Source of the DNA: Bacillota bacterium
GTDB taxonomy: Bacteria; Bacillota; Clostridia; Lachnospirales; Lachnospiraceae
Direction of reading: 5' to 3'
Assembly: GCA_023663285.1 (NCBI GenBank)
Contig: JAMPHT010000019.1
Coordinates: 1 to 47,766 of the forward strand
DNA: 47,766 nucleotides
Shown piece by piece: positions 7,618-17,194 of this stretch; position 1 is the stretch's first letter; every line of letters starts with the position of its first letter. Under the pieces are notes generated by a model. That model had not been told where the DNA came from and searched no databases. It saw nothing but the letters and a program-made list of their open reading frames with translations. The translations under genes and the position numbers were made by a program.

Positions 7618-8517
7618 ATGGTCTATACGGTAACGTTCAACCCTGCCATTGATTATTATGTCCGAATCGAAGAGTTAAAGGCAGGCAGCATAAACCGCGC
7701 CCAATCTGAGGAGCTGTTTTTCGGCGGCAAGGGGATCAACGTTTCCCTGGTGCTGGCGGAGCTGGGCGTTCCCTCAAGGGCGCTGGGCTTTGTGGCGGGA
7801 TTTACAGGAAAGGCCATCAGGGACGGGGTCAGCGCCATGGGTATTGAAACGGATTTTGTGGAGCTGGAGCAGGGCTGTTCCCGCATCAACGTGAAGATCA
7901 GCTCCGGCGTGGAGACGGAGATCAACGGGCAGGGGCCTAAGATTCCGGCGGAGGCCCTAAACAGCCTGTATGAAAAGCTGGATGGGCTGCAGGAGGGGGA
8001 TACCCTGGTGCTGGCGGGCAGCATTCCAGGCGCTCTGCCGGCGGATATCTATGAGAAGATCCTTGCACGCCTGTCCCACAGGAACGTCAGGACAGCGGTC
8101 GACGCCACGGGAGAGCTGCTGTTGAAGGTGCTGAAGTATAGACCCTTTCTGGTCAAGCCTAACCGGCAGGAGCTGGGCGGGCTGTTTGGCGTAAGCCTGC
8201 ATACAGAGGAAGAGATCGTATTTTACGGAGAAAAGCTTCGTGAAATGGGAGCTGAGAATGTGCTGATCTCCCTGGCAGGCGACGGCGCCATTCTGCTGGA
8301 TGAGCAGGGAGAGCTTCACAGATGCGGAGCCTGTGAGGGAAAGCTGATCAATTCGGTGGGAGCGGGCGACTCTATGGTGGCGGGCTTTCTTGCCGGCTTT
8401 GACAGGGGCGGCCGGGAATATGCCCTGAAGCTGGGTACGGCTGCCGGCGGCGCTACGGCGTTTTCCCACGGGCTGGCAAAGAAGGACAGGATCTATGAAC
8501 TGCTGAAGCAGATGTAA
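7618..8517 (+). CDS. fruK: 1-phosphofructokinase (PfkB family)
   Basis: 299 aa. It phosphorylates fructose 1-phosphate to fructose 1,6-bisphosphate with ATP. The N-terminal MVYTVTFNPAIDYYV is characteristic of FruK/LacC-type PfkB proteins; FFGGKGINVS is the PfkB signature 1 region; KPNRQELGGLFG is the usual middle motif; SVGAGDSMVAGFLAG near residue 245 is signature 2 with the catalytic Asp. The start is fixed by GGAGG 9 nt before the ATG; longer upstream ORF sequence is not needed. It is followed by PTS enzyme I and fbp but not by a fructose EII. Tagatose-6-phosphate kinase (LacC) is a less likely alternative. Confidence 0.85.
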   Translation: MVYTVTFNPAIDYYVRIEELKAGSINRAQSEELFFGGKGINVSLVLAELGVPSRALGFVAGFTGKAIRDGVSAMGIETDFVELEQGCSRINVKISSGVETEINGQGPKIPAEALNSLYEKLDGLQEGDTLVLAGSIPGALPADIYEKILARLSHRNVRTAVDATGELLLKVLKYRPFLVKPNRQELGGLFGVSLHTEEEIVFYGEKLREMGAENVLISLAGDGAILLDEQGELHRCGACEGKLINSVGAGDSMVAGFLAGFDRGGREYALKLGTAAGGATAFSHGLAKKDRIYELLKQM

Positions 8518-8545
8518 GGCTGACTTAAGTTATTGATGATAAGAG

Positions 8546-10264
8546 GTGAGAGTTATACAGAGATTTCAGGGAAAGGGCGTATACGGCGGAGTGGCTGCGG
8601 GCAGGATACGGTTGTTTCGCAGAGACAGCGGGACAGTGGAGCGAGTCCCGGTGACAGACCCGGAGAGGGAAAAAGGGCGTTATGAGCTGGCAAAGACACA
8701 GGCAGCCCGGCAGCTGGAGGAAATTTATCATAGGACTCTCAGGGAAGCCGGTGAGGATGGCGCGGCGATTTTTAGAGCCCAGCAGATGATACTGAAGGAT
8801 GAGGATTACAATGCTTCGGTCCATCGAATCATCGAAAGCCAGCGGGTCAATGCGGAGTACGCGGTATCGGTCACGTCGGACCGCTTTGCGGAGATGTTTG
8901 CGGCCATGGAGGACGAGTATATGAGGAACCGTGCGGCGGACGTCAGGGACGTTTCCGGCCGTTTGACGGACAATCTCAGGGAAGTGGTTTTCATGGGCGC
9001 AGACTCTGCGGAAATAAATCATACAGATTCGGACTTCCCGGAAATGGACTTCCCGGAAATGGACTTCCGTGGAATGGACTCCACTATTCTCTGTGCCTCC
9101 GACCTGACCCCCAGTGAGGCGGCGTCCCTTGACCGGGATAGGATCCTTGCTATTGTGACGGAGGGGGGCTCCGTTAATTCCCACACCGCCATTCTTGCCC
9201 GGAGTATGAATATTCCGGCGGTGGTGGGTGTGGGCAGCGGATTTCTGGAGGCTGCCGGGGGCGGTGGAGAGGTCTTTGTAGACGGCGGAACCGGTGAAGT
9301 CTTTGTAGATCCTGACCGGGAGACACGCGAAGGACTTCTTAAGAAGCAGCAGGGAGAACAGGAGAAAAGCGCCGCCTTAAGGGAGCTGAAGGGCAGGGAA
9401 AACAGGACCGCCGACGGGCGGAAAATAGAGATATACGCAAATATCGGAAGCGTCAGCGATATCAGAGAGGTGCTGGAAAATGATGCAGGGGGCATAGGGC
9501 TTTTCCGCAGCGAATTTCTGTATCTGGAAAGCGGCGATTATCCTACCGAGGAACAGCAGCTTGCCGTGTACAGGAAGGCGCTGGAGGATATGGCGGACAG
9601 ACCGGTAATTATTCGTACACTGGATATCGGCGCGGATAAAAAGGCGGATTATTTTGGACTGAAGGCGGAGGAGAACCCGGCGCTGGGTATCCGGGCGATC
9701 CGTATCTGTCTGACCCGGCCGGAGATTTTTAAGACTCAGCTTCGGGCGCTGTATCGGGCTTCCGTATTTGGAAATTTAAGTATTATGTTCCCAATGATCA
9801 CGAGTGTTATTGAACTTGAAAAGATTCTGCAGATCTGCGCTGCGGTCAGGGAGGAGTTGAAGGAGAAGGGGATTGCATATTCTGAGAGCGTGAAGCTTGG
9901 CATTATGATCGAGACGCCTGCCGCAGCCCTTATCAGCCACAGGCTGGCTCCCATGGTCGACTTTTTCAGCGTGGGAACCAACGATCTGACCCAGTACACA
10001 CTGGCCTGCGACAGGCAAAATCCCGATGTGGAGCAGTTTGTTGACACCCACCATGAGGCCGTTCTGCGTCTGATCGAGATGAGCGCAGACAGCGCCCATA
10101 AAAACGGTATCCCCATCGGGATCTGCGGTGAGCTGGGGGCGGACACCGGCCTTACGGAAGCTTTCCTGCGAATGGGGATCGACGAGCTGTCCGTGTCTCC
10201 CCGGCTTGTGCTGAAGGTTCGGGATGTGGTGAGGAAGCTTGACTTATCGGAGCGTCCTGCTTAA
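8546..10264 (+). CDS. ptsI: PTS phosphoenolpyruvate-protein phosphotransferase (enzyme I)
   Basis: 572 aa, the normal length. It takes phosphate from PEP onto a histidine and passes it to HPr. Helical HPr-binding domain at about 1-145. Phospho-His213 is in GGSVNSHTAILARS. PEP-utilising barrel: GIGLFRSEFLYL, RTLDIGADK, GIMIETPAAAL, FSVGTNDLTQYTLACDR and GICGELGAD. The start is a GTG directly after an in-frame stop; the ribosome binding site is weak. Between the HPr-binding and phospho-His domains (about 160-176) there is an unusual DFPEM repeat. No HPr gene is adjacent; a His-less HPr-like gene lies at 19602. Confidence 0.9.
   Translation: MRVIQRFQGKGVYGGVAAGRIRLFRRDSGTVERVPVTDPEREKGRYELAKTQAARQLEEIYHRTLREAGEDGAAIFRAQQMILKDEDYNASVHRIIESQRVNAEYAVSVTSDRFAEMFAAMEDEYMRNRAADVRDVSGRLTDNLREVVFMGADSAEINHTDSDFPEMDFPEMDFRGMDSTILCASDLTPSEAASLDRDRILAIVTEGGSVNSHTAILARSMNIPAVVGVGSGFLEAAGGGGEVFVDGGTGEVFVDPDRETREGLLKKQQGEQEKSAALRELKGRENRTADGRKIEIYANIGSVSDIREVLENDAGGIGLFRSEFLYLESGDYPTEEQQLAVYRKALEDMADRPVIIRTLDIGADKKADYFGLKAEENPALGIRAIRICLTRPEIFKTQLRALYRASVFGNLSIMFPMITSVIELEKILQICAAVREELKEKGIAYSESVKLGIMIETPAAALISHRLAPMVDFFSVGTNDLTQYTLACDRQNPDVEQFVDTHHEAVLRLIEMSADSAHKNGIPIGICGELGADTGLTEAFLRMGIDELSVSPRLVLKVRDVVRKLDLSERPA
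9031..9075. repeat. 15-nt tandem repeat (3 copies) inside ptsI
   Basis: GGACTTCCCGGAAAT at 9031 and 9046, and GGACTTCCGTGGAAT at 9061. It encodes M-D-F-P-E units in a linker of enzyme I. Same unit length and same in-frame behaviour as the repeat in the response regulator gene. Confidence 0.9.
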
Positions 10265-10386
10265 GCAGATGGAAATCTGCGTCCGAATCTGTCGGTTGAA
10301 GGGTGAGAGGGCGCCGTTTTGACTATGAGAAGCAACGCCTTGCAGGCGAGGCCGACGATCCCGGCCAATGGAAATGGAGGATATAT

Positions 10387-12303
10387 ATGGACAGAAAGTA
10401 TCTGGAGCTGCTTTCCGAAAAATTTCCCACGATTGAAAGCGCCGCAAGCGAGATAATCAATCTCTCTGCGATCCGCAGCCTGCCCAAGGGCACGGAATAT
10501 TTTTTCAGCGATCTGCACGGCGAATATGAAGCGTTTCTGTATATGCTGAAAAGCGCATCGGGGATGATCAAGATCAAGATAGACAAGGTGTTCGGAAAGA
10601 CGGTCTCAAGCGCGGAGCGGACAGCGCTTGTGAATCTGATCTATTATCCGGAGAGGGAGCTGAAACGGCTTTCCGAAAACGGCGGATACACGGAGGAATG
10701 GCAGAAGCTTACGATCTACAGGCTGATCCTGGTGTGTGAGGCTATCTCCGCAAAGTACACACGCTCAAGAGTCCGTAAAAGCGTCCCGGAGAAATTCCGG
10801 TATATTGTAGATGAACTTCTGAATGTGACGGATGATGTCAATAAGGACGTTTATTTCGATAAGATCATCAGCTCCATCATGGAGACGGGGATCACAGGAA
10901 GCTTTATCACCGCCCTGTGCAGGCTGATCCAGGCCCTTGCCATTGACAGGCTGCACATTATCGGGGATATTTTTGACAGGGGACCCAGGCCGGATATTAT
11001 TCTGGATGAGTTGATGAACTGTCACGATGTGGATATTCAGTGGGGAAACCACGATATTTCATGGATCGGGGCGGCCTGCGGCAATCCGGCGCTGATCGCC
11101 AATGTGATTCGTATCTCCATCAAATACAATAATTTCGACCTGCTGGAGGACGGTTATGGGCTGAATCTGCGGGCTTTGGCAGTATTTGCCCAGGAGATCT
11201 ACGGCGGGGACGACTGCACAAGTTATTATCCCCATACCTATGACGACAACATTTATGACCCTGTTGATGAAAAGCTGGCGGCGCAGATGCATAAGGCGAT
11301 CACGATCATCCAGCTGAAGCTGGAATCCCGGCTGATCTCGGTTCACGGGGAATGGGAGATGAGCGGCCGGGACCTGTTTTCAAGGGTAGATTTTGAGGCG
11401 GGGACGGTCCGGGTAAACGGTATCAGTTATCCCTTAAGGGACAGGGTTTTTCCCACGGTAGATCCCAAGGATCCCTCCCGGCTTTCTCAGGAGGAGGCGC
11501 AGCTGATGGAGGTGCTTAAGAATTCATTTCTCCACAGTGAAAAGCTGCAGAAGCACATCCGATTCCTGCTGTCCAACGGTGCCATGTACAAGGTCTGCAA
11601 CGGCAACCTGATGTTTCACGGCTGTATCCCCATGGATGAAAATGCCGGGCTGCAGAGTCTGGAGATCGGCGGTAAAAGCTGCCGGGGCAGGGAGCTTCTG
11701 GATGAACTCAACAGGCTTGTGAACATGGCATATTTTTCAAGGGAGAGCTATGCCGTGGACTTTTTGTGGTATCTCTGGTGCGGCGCCAGATCTCCTCTGT
11801 ACGGCAAGGATAAGATGGCGCTTTTTGAGCGATATTTTATCGACGACAAGGCGCTTCAGGAGGAGAACTACAACAGCTATTACAGATTTTCGGAAAGGGA
11901 GGACGTCTGTCGGGATATTTTGCGGATGTTTTCTATCAGCGAGGATAGCGGACATATCATCAACGGCCATGTCCCCGTTAAGATCAAGGACGGGGAGAAG
12001 CCTGTCAAAGCTGAAGGGAAGCTGTATGTCATTGACGGCGGGATCTCCAAGGCTTATCAGAAAACCACGGGAATCGCAGGTTATACTCTGATCTATGACT
12101 CCCACAGTCTGATCCTTGCGGAGCACAAGCCCTTTAAGAGCGGAAGCGCCGAACAGACGCCTGAGATCCATGTGGTGGAGAAGCTGCCTGCCAGGGCGAA
12201 TATCTCCGATACGGATAAGGGGGAGGAGCTGCTGGAACAAATCTTTGATCTGCGGCAGCTGCTGAATGCCTATTTTGACGGCAGCATCAAGGAAAAGCGG
12301 TAA
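10387..12303 (+). CDS. fbp: Fructose-1,6-bisphosphatase class III
   Basis: 638 aa from the ATG at 10387 (TGGAGGA 8 nt upstream); an in-frame upstream extension lacks a ribosome binding site. It hydrolyses fructose 1,6-bisphosphate in gluconeogenesis. It has the calcineurin-like metallophosphatase motifs SDLHGEYEAF near residue 42, GDIFDRGPRPD near 191, QWGNHDISW near 218, SVHGEW near 318 and GHVPVK near 523. The length matches the Bacillus subtilis-type Fbp family (about 640-670 aa). It follows ptsI and fruK, so this block sets the direction of flux at fructose phosphates. The gap to ptsI is about 120 nt with no terminator seen. Confidence 0.95.
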   Translation: MDRKYLELLSEKFPTIESAASEIINLSAIRSLPKGTEYFFSDLHGEYEAFLYMLKSASGMIKIKIDKVFGKTVSSAERTALVNLIYYPERELKRLSENGGYTEEWQKLTIYRLILVCEAISAKYTRSRVRKSVPEKFRYIVDELLNVTDDVNKDVYFDKIISSIMETGITGSFITALCRLIQALAIDRLHIIGDIFDRGPRPDIILDELMNCHDVDIQWGNHDISWIGAACGNPALIANVIRISIKYNNFDLLEDGYGLNLRALAVFAQEIYGGDDCTSYYPHTYDDNIYDPVDEKLAAQMHKAITIIQLKLESRLISVHGEWEMSGRDLFSRVDFEAGTVRVNGISYPLRDRVFPTVDPKDPSRLSQEEAQLMEVLKNSFLHSEKLQKHIRFLLSNGAMYKVCNGNLMFHGCIPMDENAGLQSLEIGGKSCRGRELLDELNRLVNMAYFSRESYAVDFLWYLWCGARSPLYGKDKMALFERYFIDDKALQEENYNSYYRFSEREDVCRDILRMFSISEDSGHIINGHVPVKIKDGEKPVKAEGKLYVIDGGISKAYQKTTGIAGYTLIYDSHSLILAEHKPFKSGSAEQTPEIHVVEKLPARANISDTDKGEELLEQIFDLRQLLNAYFDGSIKEKR

Positions 12304-12361
12304 ACGTCCGGGGAAATAAGGCTTGCTATTTCGGAAAATAATATTGATCAGGAGGAATTTC

Positions 12362-13486
12362 ATGTCCGGGAAAAAACGTATGGCAAATCTGGAGCTGCTG
12401 CGCTGCGTTGCAATGCTGATGGTGATCGTGCTGCATTATCTGGGGAAGGGCGGGCTGCTGCCGGAGCTGACGGGCGGCGGGCTTGACGCCACAGGAGCGG
12501 CAGCCTGGCTTCTGGAGGCATTCTGCATTGTGGCAGTCAACGTATATATGCTTATCAGCGGTTACTTTTTATGTGCCTCTTCTTTTAAGCTGAGCCGTCT
12601 GCTTCAGCTTTTGGTGCAGGTCTGGCTGTATTCCGTTGTGTTTGGGATCCTGGGGGCGGTAACAGGAGTAGTAACAGAGGTGACTGTGGACACCCATTAT
12701 TTCCTGACCCTGCTTTTCCCGATCTCCATGGAGCATTACTGGTTCCTGACAGCATATGTTTTCCTGTATCTGCTTCTGCCCTTTGTGGGAACAGCGGTAA
12801 AGCGGATGTCAAAGCGGCAGCTGCAGCTTGCGCTTTCGCTTCTGCTCATTGCCTTCTGCGTTCTGAAAAGTGTTCTGCCCCTGCGGCTGGAAAAGGATGC
12901 AATGGGCTATGACTGTCTGTGGTATCTGTGTGTGTTTGTGACGGCGGCATACATACGGAGGTTTGGAATCAACTTTCTGGAAAAGCGGCGGCGGGCGGGG
13001 ATACTGTATGTCGTCTGCTGTCTGCTGGCGTACGCCGGCACCATGGGGCTGCGGCTTTTCTATGCCCGCACCGGCAGCCTGGGCAGAATGACGGGAATGT
13101 GCATGGAATATAATCATATCCTTCCTTTTCTGGCGGCAGTGGGGCTGTTTGGATTTTTCAGAAAGATAGAGATAAAAGGTAAAATTGCGGATGTTATTAA
13201 TAAAATTGCCCCCTATACTCTGGGCGTTTATCTGCTCCATGAGAATCTGGGGCTGCGTTACGCCTGGCAGAGCTGGCTTGGGGCGGATCGGATCACCAAT
13301 GTGGGAGAACTGCTGGTGTGGACCCTTCTGGCGGCCTTGAGCGTATTTGTATGCGGTATTCTGGCAGATATGCTGCGGGCAGGGCTGATGAAGGGAATAC
13401 ACGGCCTGCTGTGCAGGGGGAAGGCTTACAGGAAGCTGGTTGAAAGGATAGAGAAGGCGGACAGTTTATTCAGGGAGGCATCATAG
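12362..13486 (+). CDS. Membrane acyltransferase, family 3
   Basis: 374 aa from the ATG at 12362, with AGGAGGAA 6 nt upstream. It has about ten hydrophobic segments and begins with RMANLELLRCVAMLMVIVLHY, the usual start of acyltransferase-3 proteins; the His in LHY is the likely catalytic residue. VNVYMLISGYF and YWFLTAYVFLYLLLP are also family-typical, as is LGVYLLHENL. Such proteins O-acetylate or O-acylate surface sugars at the membrane. The next gene encodes another large polytopic protein, which suggests shared work on a cell-surface polymer; the substrate is unknown. Confidence 0.88.
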   Translation: MSGKKRMANLELLRCVAMLMVIVLHYLGKGGLLPELTGGGLDATGAAAWLLEAFCIVAVNVYMLISGYFLCASSFKLSRLLQLLVQVWLYSVVFGILGAVTGVVTEVTVDTHYFLTLLFPISMEHYWFLTAYVFLYLLLPFVGTAVKRMSKRQLQLALSLLLIAFCVLKSVLPLRLEKDAMGYDCLWYLCVFVTAAYIRRFGINFLEKRRRAGILYVVCCLLAYAGTMGLRLFYARTGSLGRMTGMCMEYNHILPFLAAVGLFGFFRKIEIKGKIADVINKIAPYTLGVYLLHENLGLRYAWQSWLGADRITNVGELLVWTLLAALSVFVCGILADMLRAGLMKGIHGLLCRGKAYRKLVERIEKADSLFREAS

Positions 13487-13490
13487 CGTT

Positions 13491-15413
13491 ATGAGAGGGC
13501 AGCTTGCAAAAGAAACAGGAAAGAAACGCTCTGTAATGGCGAAAAATATGGCGGAGAATCTGTTTATCATCATTCTGGCGTTCTATCCTCTGCGGCATAT
13601 ACAATGGGGTCTGGACCTTACGGACACAGGCTATAATTATGCAAATTACGCTTATATGGGAACAGAGCACATGGATCCCATGTGGCTGTTTTCCACCTGG
13701 CTGTCCAATACGGTGGGACATTTGCTGACAAAGCTGCCAAACGGCGGCCGGCTTGTGGGGATGAATATCTATACCGGATTGTTTGTGAGCTTTCTGGCGC
13801 TTGCCGGGTACTGGTTCTGCACCAGGAAGCTGAGGATCCGTCCCTGGATCGCATTTTTGGGCGAGGTGGCGGCGGTCAGCCTGTGTTGGTGTCCTACCGC
13901 TGTTCTGTATAATTACATGACCTATGTGTTGTTTCTGGGAGGCTTCATTTTATTATACTTTGGTTTGACAAAGGACAAAAAGGGATTTCTGATCGGGGCG
14001 GGGTTTTGTCTTGGCGCCAATGTTCTGGTGCGGTTTTCCAATCTCCCTGAAGCGGCTATGATACTGGCGGTGTGGGTCTATGACTTTTTGTGTGCCGGGG
14101 AGGAGAAGCAAAGCGGCTCGGCATATCAGGAGGGCTTCTGGAAGAAGGCACTGAGGCACACGGGCTGGTGTCTGCTGGGGTATCTGGCGGCGCTGGTGGT
14201 GCTGTTCAGTTACATTGATATTCAGTATGGCTTTGGGGAATATGTGAAGGGGATCTCACGTCTGTTTGCCATGACTGACACGGCTACGGATTACAGGGCA
14301 GCCTCCATGGTGGTCAATATGATCCACGACTATACGGAGAATCTGTACTGGGTGATCCGTATGGGAGTATTCCTGGCGGCGGGAATGGCAGTGTCTGTGC
14401 TGGCAGGACTGGCTAAGGGCAAAGCCGCTCTTCCTTTAAAGCGGGCTGCTCAGGCAGCAAGCGTCCTGTTTGGGGCAGCCATGGCAGGGTGGCTTTATTA
14501 CCGGGATTCGGAGGGCTTGAGAGTTTCCTTTTGTACGCTGGACTTCTGCGACTATTCTTCCATGCGCAGGCCCGCGATCCTGTTTCTGATGCTGACGCTG
14601 TTCATAGCGGCGGTGCGGGTGCTTCATCCCAAAAGCAGGAAAGAGGACAGGCTTGTGGGGGGGATGCTGATCCTGGTCATTCTCCTGACCGCTATCGGCA
14701 GCAATAACAGGACTTTTCCCAGCATCAACAACCTTTTTATCGGAGCGCCTTACACCCTCCAGGCCTGCTGGAGCTTTCTGAAGGAATACAGGGATAAAAA
14801 AATAGCAGGCGTTACAATTCCGGTATTTCCCATAAAGTGTATCCTGTCTGTCTTTTTGCTGCTGTGCTGCTTCCAGTTCGCCGGATTCGGGGCAAAATTT
14901 GCCTTTGCCGAATTTACGGGAGTGAGGGACATCAGCGCGGGGGTGGAAAATAATGAAGTTTTAAAAAATGTGAAAATGTCAGCGGAGAAGGCGGAGTGGA
15001 TGAGTTCTATCAGCGCTTATGTCAATGAAAACGGGCTGCAGGGACAGGAGGTCATACTGTATGGAGCGCCTGACTCTCTGGCAATTCCCGCTTTATCCTA
15101 TTATCTGCAGATGCCTTCGGCATTTAATCCCTGGATAAACTTAAAATCCTACAGTTATACAGCTATGGAAGAGGATATGCGGGAGCTGGAGGGGGAGACG
15201 CCGGTGGTGATACTGGAGAATGTGACGGCATTGTACGCGGAGGGCGCAGCAGAAGCGCTGGCGGAGGCGGGCTTCAGCGAGGGAACCATAGAGACCCTGG
15301 CGTCAGATGAAAAGCTTCAGCTGATATTGGATTTCATGGGGCAGAAGGGCTATGTGCAGACCTTCCGCAGTGAGAAATTCGGTGTGTATCAGTGTGTGGG
15401 AAAAACGGATTGA
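13491..15413 (+). CDS. Large polytopic membrane protein, possible glycosyltransferase
   Basis: 640 aa with about 11-12 hydrophobic segments in the first 470 residues and a soluble C-terminal ~150 residues. FIIILAFYPLRHIQWGLDLTDTGYNYANY, early in the chain, has the D-x-x-D-T/S-G-Y acidic loop seen in GT-C-type glycosyltransferases such as PMT-like and ArnT-like enzymes. I do not recognise a named family. It starts 5 nt after the acyltransferase gene, so the two are probably co-transcribed; ATG 13491 or 13536 could be the start. Inferred role: transfer of a lipid-linked sugar outside the membrane. Confidence 0.6.
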   Translation: MRGQLAKETGKKRSVMAKNMAENLFIIILAFYPLRHIQWGLDLTDTGYNYANYAYMGTEHMDPMWLFSTWLSNTVGHLLTKLPNGGRLVGMNIYTGLFVSFLALAGYWFCTRKLRIRPWIAFLGEVAAVSLCWCPTAVLYNYMTYVLFLGGFILLYFGLTKDKKGFLIGAGFCLGANVLVRFSNLPEAAMILAVWVYDFLCAGEEKQSGSAYQEGFWKKALRHTGWCLLGYLAALVVLFSYIDIQYGFGEYVKGISRLFAMTDTATDYRAASMVVNMIHDYTENLYWVIRMGVFLAAGMAVSVLAGLAKGKAALPLKRAAQAASVLFGAAMAGWLYYRDSEGLRVSFCTLDFCDYSSMRRPAILFLMLTLFIAAVRVLHPKSRKEDRLVGGMLILVILLTAIGSNNRTFPSINNLFIGAPYTLQACWSFLKEYRDKKIAGVTIPVFPIKCILSVFLLLCCFQFAGFGAKFAFAEFTGVRDISAGVENNEVLKNVKMSAEKAEWMSSISAYVNENGLQGQEVILYGAPDSLAIPALSYYLQMPSAFNPWINLKSYSYTAMEEDMRELEGETPVVILENVTALYAEGAAEALAEAGFSEGTIETLASDEKLQLILDFMGQKGYVQTFRSEKFGVYQCVGKTD

Positions 15414-15489
15414 CAGATATTTCGGAAATGTTAAAATAGAGTTAGTTGATCGTATACATTTATATTATTTACATGGAGGATGATACATA

Positions 15490-16074
15490 ATGGGCAGCTA
15501 TTACCAACATACGAGAACAGAAAGCGCGGGATTGACGTATTCCTTCCGGTGCGAGCAGTGCGGGCAGGAGAGCGGACCTCGAAAGGTCACCATAACGGGT
15601 GAGGCGGAGATGAATAACTACCGCAGGCAGCTGAATGACGTGGAGGAGGATAAGCTGCGGCAGAAGGCCCATGTGAGCCTGGTGCAGAGGGTGCAGGAAA
15701 TCTACAAAAACGTTACGGAGAAGCAGATCATTCCCACTGATTTTTCAGATGAGTGTCCCCATTGCCATCAGCCTCAGTCCTGGGGGGTGTCAGGCATGAA
15801 AAAGAAGATGTTCGAGACTCCTATCACCTGTCTTGCCGTGGGCTTATTTTTCAGTCTGATAGGGCTTGGCGGTTACTATTGGGGGGATGTGGATTATATA
15901 ACCATTCCCATAGTGATCGGAATAGCGGCTGCAGGCGCAGGCGTCGGTCTGATCTGCCTTCTGTGGAATATCATAAAGATCCAGTCAAAGCTGAAAAAGA
16001 CTTCCTCCGGTATGCAGGGGGGATTGCCGGTGATCGAATGGGCGTCTGTCCAGGAGCTTCTGGATGAGAAGTAA
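15490..16074 (+). CDS. Zinc-ribbon membrane protein, function unknown
   Basis: 194 aa. Two CxxC pairs (CEQC at about 21-24 and CPHC at about 90-93) make a split zinc ribbon, separated by a charged helical segment of about 60 residues. Two membrane helices follow (about 112-132 and 136-160), then a short cytosolic tail. GGAGG lies 11 nt before the ATG. It has its own terminator hairpin, shared with the convergent asnA. I do not recognise the family. Confidence 0.65.
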   Translation: MGSYYQHTRTESAGLTYSFRCEQCGQESGPRKVTITGEAEMNNYRRQLNDVEEDKLRQKAHVSLVQRVQEIYKNVTEKQIIPTDFSDECPHCHQPQSWGVSGMKKKMFETPITCLAVGLFFSLIGLGGYYWGDVDYITIPIVIGIAAAGAGVGLICLLWNIIKIQSKLKKTSSGMQGGLPVIEWASVQELLDEK

Positions 16075-16093
16075 ATAAAGGGTGAGAAGAAAG

Positions 16094-16132
16094 GGCCTGC
16101 AGCTTATAAAAGCTGCAGACCTCTTTTTTCGG
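16094..16132. terminator. Bidirectional terminator between the zinc-ribbon gene and asnA
   Basis: GGCCTGCAGCTT (from 16094) pairs with AAGCTGCAGACC around a short loop and is followed by TCTTTTTT on the plus strand. The hairpin overlaps the asnA stop codon; on the minus strand the tail is CCCTTTCTT, which is weaker. Confidence 0.75.
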
Positions 16133-17114
16133 CTTCCTTCATGGTCTCTTCAGGCCATAAGGAGCATTGTACCTCTCCGATATGGGCCTTTCGCAGGAAG
16201 AACATACAGATGCGGGACTGGCCGATGCCGCCGCCGATGGTGTAGGGCAGCTCACCCTTCAGGACCGCTTTGTGGAAAGGCAGCTCTGCGCGTTCCGGGC
16301 AGCCTGACTTTTGCAGCTGCTCCTTCAGAGCCTTTTCGTCTACCCGGATACCCATGCTGGAAAGCTCCAGGGCAATGTCCAGAACGGGGTAATAGACGAT
16401 GATATCCGCATTCAGTGACCAGTCGTCATAGTCCGGGGCGCGTCCGTCGTGGGGCTCGCCGTTTCCAAGCACATCCCCGATCTGCATGATGCAGACGGCG
16501 CCCTTTGCCTTTGCGATATAATATTCCCGTTCCTTCGGCGTATAGTCGGGGAACATCTCTTCCAGCTCGGATGTGGTGATAAAGAAGATATCATGGGGAA
16601 GGATCTCTTCTATGTAATCATAATGGATAGACATATATTTCTCGGTCTTGCGCAGCACCTTGTACACGGTGCGCACAGTATCCTGCAGAGTTTCAAGGCA
16701 GCGTTCCTCTTTGGAGATGATCTTCTCCCAGTCCCACTGGTCCACATAGATGGAGTGGATGTTATCGGTCTCCTCATCCCTGCGGATAGCGCTCATATCC
16801 GTATAGAGCCCTTCTCCCGGCTTAAAGCCGTATTTTTTCAGGGCGTAGCGCTTCCACTTTGCAAGAGACTGTACGATCTCTCCCTCCCTGCCGTCCTGAC
16901 ACCTGATGTCGAAGGCGACGGGACGCTCCACGCCGTTTAGGTTGTCGTTTAATCCGGACTCCGGCGCTACAAAGAGAGGAGCGGACACCCGCAGCAGATG
17001 GAGCCGTTCCGCCAGCAGGGCCTGAAAGAAGTCCTTTACCATCTTTATGGCGATCTGGGTGTCATAAAGATTCAGCTCTGACTTGTAATTTTGGGGCAGT
17101 GAAAAATTTTTCAT
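16104..17114 (-). CDS. asnA: Aspartate-ammonia ligase
   Basis: 336 aa from the ATG at 17114, the usual AsnA length. It makes asparagine from aspartate and ammonia with ATP. Family motifs: NYKSELNLYDTQIAIKMVKDFF at the N-terminus, LRVSAPLFV, GLNDNLNGVERPV, LHSIYVDQWDWEK-like segment (NIHSIYVDQWDWEK), and the C-terminal GGGIGQSRICMFFLRKAHIGEVQ. This is the class II aaRS-like fold. A longer N-terminal extension in the same frame (to 17201) is not family-typical and overlaps the promoter. With gltD it is the second nitrogen-assimilation gene of the window. Confidence 0.95.
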   Translation of the reverse strand: MKNFSLPQNYKSELNLYDTQIAIKMVKDFFQALLAERLHLLRVSAPLFVAPESGLNDNLNGVERPVAFDIRCQDGREGEIVQSLAKWKRYALKKYGFKPGEGLYTDMSAIRRDEETDNIHSIYVDQWDWEKIISKEERCLETLQDTVRTVYKVLRKTEKYMSIHYDYIEEILPHDIFFITTSELEEMFPDYTPKEREYYIAKAKGAVCIMQIGDVLGNGEPHDGRAPDYDDWSLNADIIVYYPVLDIALELSSMGIRVDEKALKEQLQKSGCPERAELPFHKAVLKGELPYTIGGGIGQSRICMFFLRKAHIGEVQCSLWPEETMKEAEKRGLQLL

Positions 17115-17152
17115 GATTTTGACCATCTTTCTATATGTAATGTTCCTACTGT

Positions 17153-17182
17153 AGTATACATACTTTGTATCCTGTTTTGCAA
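17153..17182 (-). promoter_or_regulatory. asnA: asnA promoter
   Basis: On the minus strand TTGCAA (17182-17177) and TATACT (17158-17153) are 18 nt apart, about 40 nt before the ATG. Confidence 0.65.
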
Positions 17183-17194
17183 TACTTTTTTTAC

